Shown here in pieces: positions 63,323-64,000 of a stretch of 64,000 bases of DNA. A model generated the notes under the pieces. It ran no database searches and was not told where the DNA came from. It was given only the letters and a program-made list of their open reading frames with translations. Source of the stretch: Stachybotrys elegans (lineage: Eukaryota > Ascomycota > Sordariomycetes > Hypocreales > Stachybotryaceae); NCBI GenBank assembly GCA_020746835.1, contig JAGPNK010000013.1, forward strand, positions 1,364,001 to 1,428,000, written 5' to 3'. Numbering within the stretch: position 1 is the stretch's first letter; each line of letters opens with the position of its first letter. A program made the translations under genes and the position numbers.

Positions 63323-64000
63323 TTATGAAGACTGAACACTATGCGATTGTAGCAGCCGCGCGACAGCGTCATGCCCGCGCTCGATGGCCTGCAATAGCGG
63401 TGTCCGGCCGTCCTTATCCTTTGACTCAACGTCGGCGCCCTTCTCGAGCAGCAGCCGCGCAACAGCCTCATGCCCGCGCTCGACGGCCTTCAATAGCGGC
63501 GTCCGGCCGTCCTTATCCTTCGACTCAACGTCAGCACCCTTCTCGAGTAGCAGCCGCGCAACAGCCTCATACCCGTGCTGGGCGGCCCACGATAGCGGCG
63601 TCCGGCCACTTTTAGCCATTGAGCTAACATCGGCACCCTTCTCGAACAGCAGTCGCGCGACGCCCTCATGCCCGTGCTCGACGGCCTGCAATAGCGGCGT
63701 CCGGCCGTCCTTATCCTTCGACTCAACGTCGGCGCCCTTCTCGAGCAGCAGCCGCGCGACGCCCTCATGCCCGTGCTCGGCGGCCCACGATAGCGGCGTC
63801 CGGCCGTCCTTATCCTTCGACTCAACGTCGGCGCCCTTCTCAAGCAGCAGCCGCGCAACAGCCTCATGCCCGCGCTCGACGGCCTTCAATAGCGGTGTCC
63901 GGCCGTCCTCATCCGTCGACTCGACGTCGGCGCCCTTGGTCGAGTCGACGCCGTTATTAAGCAACAGCCTCACGAAAGCCTCATGCCCGCGCTCGGCGGC
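63323..64000 (-). CDS. C-terminal end of an ankyrin-repeat protein (runs off window end)
   Basis: Continuously open on the minus strand from the window edge to a stop at 63323. It encodes at least six 33-residue ankyrin repeats of the form GADVESKDKDGRTPLLxAVE, then RGHEAVARLLLEK, ending LQSHSVQSS. The DNA units are 99 bp and highly similar, so copy number can change by unequal exchange. One unit is atypical (SSMAKSGRTPLSWAAQHGY). Near 63930 a junction NNGVDSTKGADVES looks like two repeats joined with a deletion. In fungi such arrays usually follow a NACHT or other N-terminal domain, which would lie beyond 64000. The N-terminal part and hence the class are not visible. Confidence 0.82.
   Translation of the reverse strand, partial: AAERGHEAFVRLLLNNGVDSTKGADVESTDEDGRTPLLKAVERGHEAVARLLLEKGADVESKDKDGRTPLSWAAEHGHEGVARLLLEKGADVESKDKDGRTPLLQAVEHGHEGVARLLFEKGADVSSMAKSGRTPLSWAAQHGYEAVARLLLEKGADVESKDKDGRTPLLKAVERGHEAVARLLLEKGADVESKDKDGRTPLLQAIERGHDAVARLLQSHSVQSS

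Noticed and set aside
63223..63615. Plus-strand Arg/Ala-rich ORF
   Set aside because: Antisense shadow of the ankyrin array.

Overview
This window looks like nuclear DNA of a filamentous ascomycete (Pezizomycotina). Genes are split by short introns of about 45-90 bp with GT..AG ends and CTAAC/CTAAT-type branch sites. Several families are typically fungal: a Zn2Cys6 regulator, a HeLo-domain protein, a NACHT-WD40 receptor, a BCS1-like ATPase and a Rim2-like carrier. A 14.5 kb block is almost pure A+T with CA/TG nearly absent, the signature of repeat-induced point mutation (RIP). I cannot name the species. All exon structures were reconstructed by eye from splice signals and reading frame; none rests on transcripts or database searches.

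Layout. 1-8.6 kb: the 5' part of a Zn2Cys6 transcription factor, then a divergent pair made of a kinase-ankyrin protein (minus) and a HeLo-pseudokinase protein (plus), with a small TIR element between them. 8.6-23.07 kb: RIP-degraded nested retroelements without any ORF of 60 codons. 24.3-26.1 kb: a Myb/SANT-like gene. 26.9-38.4 kb: gene-poor DNA full of relics (WD40 tail of an NLR, alpha/beta-hydrolase N-terminus, pogo-type transposase end, MFS transporter, MULE transposase start, ankyrin fragment) plus one small secreted cysteine-rich protein. 38.4-53 kb: a more normal gene-bearing stretch with a DUF7924-like protein, a 7-TM protein, a BCS1-like AAA ATPase, a C2H2 protein, two CxxCxGxG micro-proteins, a Rim2-like mitochondrial carrier and a Ulp1-like protease. 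53-64 kb: an NLR with ten nearly identical WD40 repeats, flanked by a decayed NLR, MITE copies, satellites, a palindrome-rich array, and the 3' end of an ankyrin-repeat gene that leaves the window.

Biologically, the window carries several components known from fungal non-self recognition and programmed cell death: a HeLo-type N-terminal domain joined to a pseudokinase, a kinase-ankyrin protein, a NACHT-WD40 receptor with homogenised repeats, and high-identity ankyrin arrays, all in repeat-rich, rearranging DNA. The most provocative feature is the divergent pair at 1.0-8.6 kb. Its domain layouts resemble animal RIPK4/ANKK1 (kinase-ankyrin) and MLKL (helical-bundle killer domain plus pseudokinase). 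That they work together is my inference from architecture and adjacency only.
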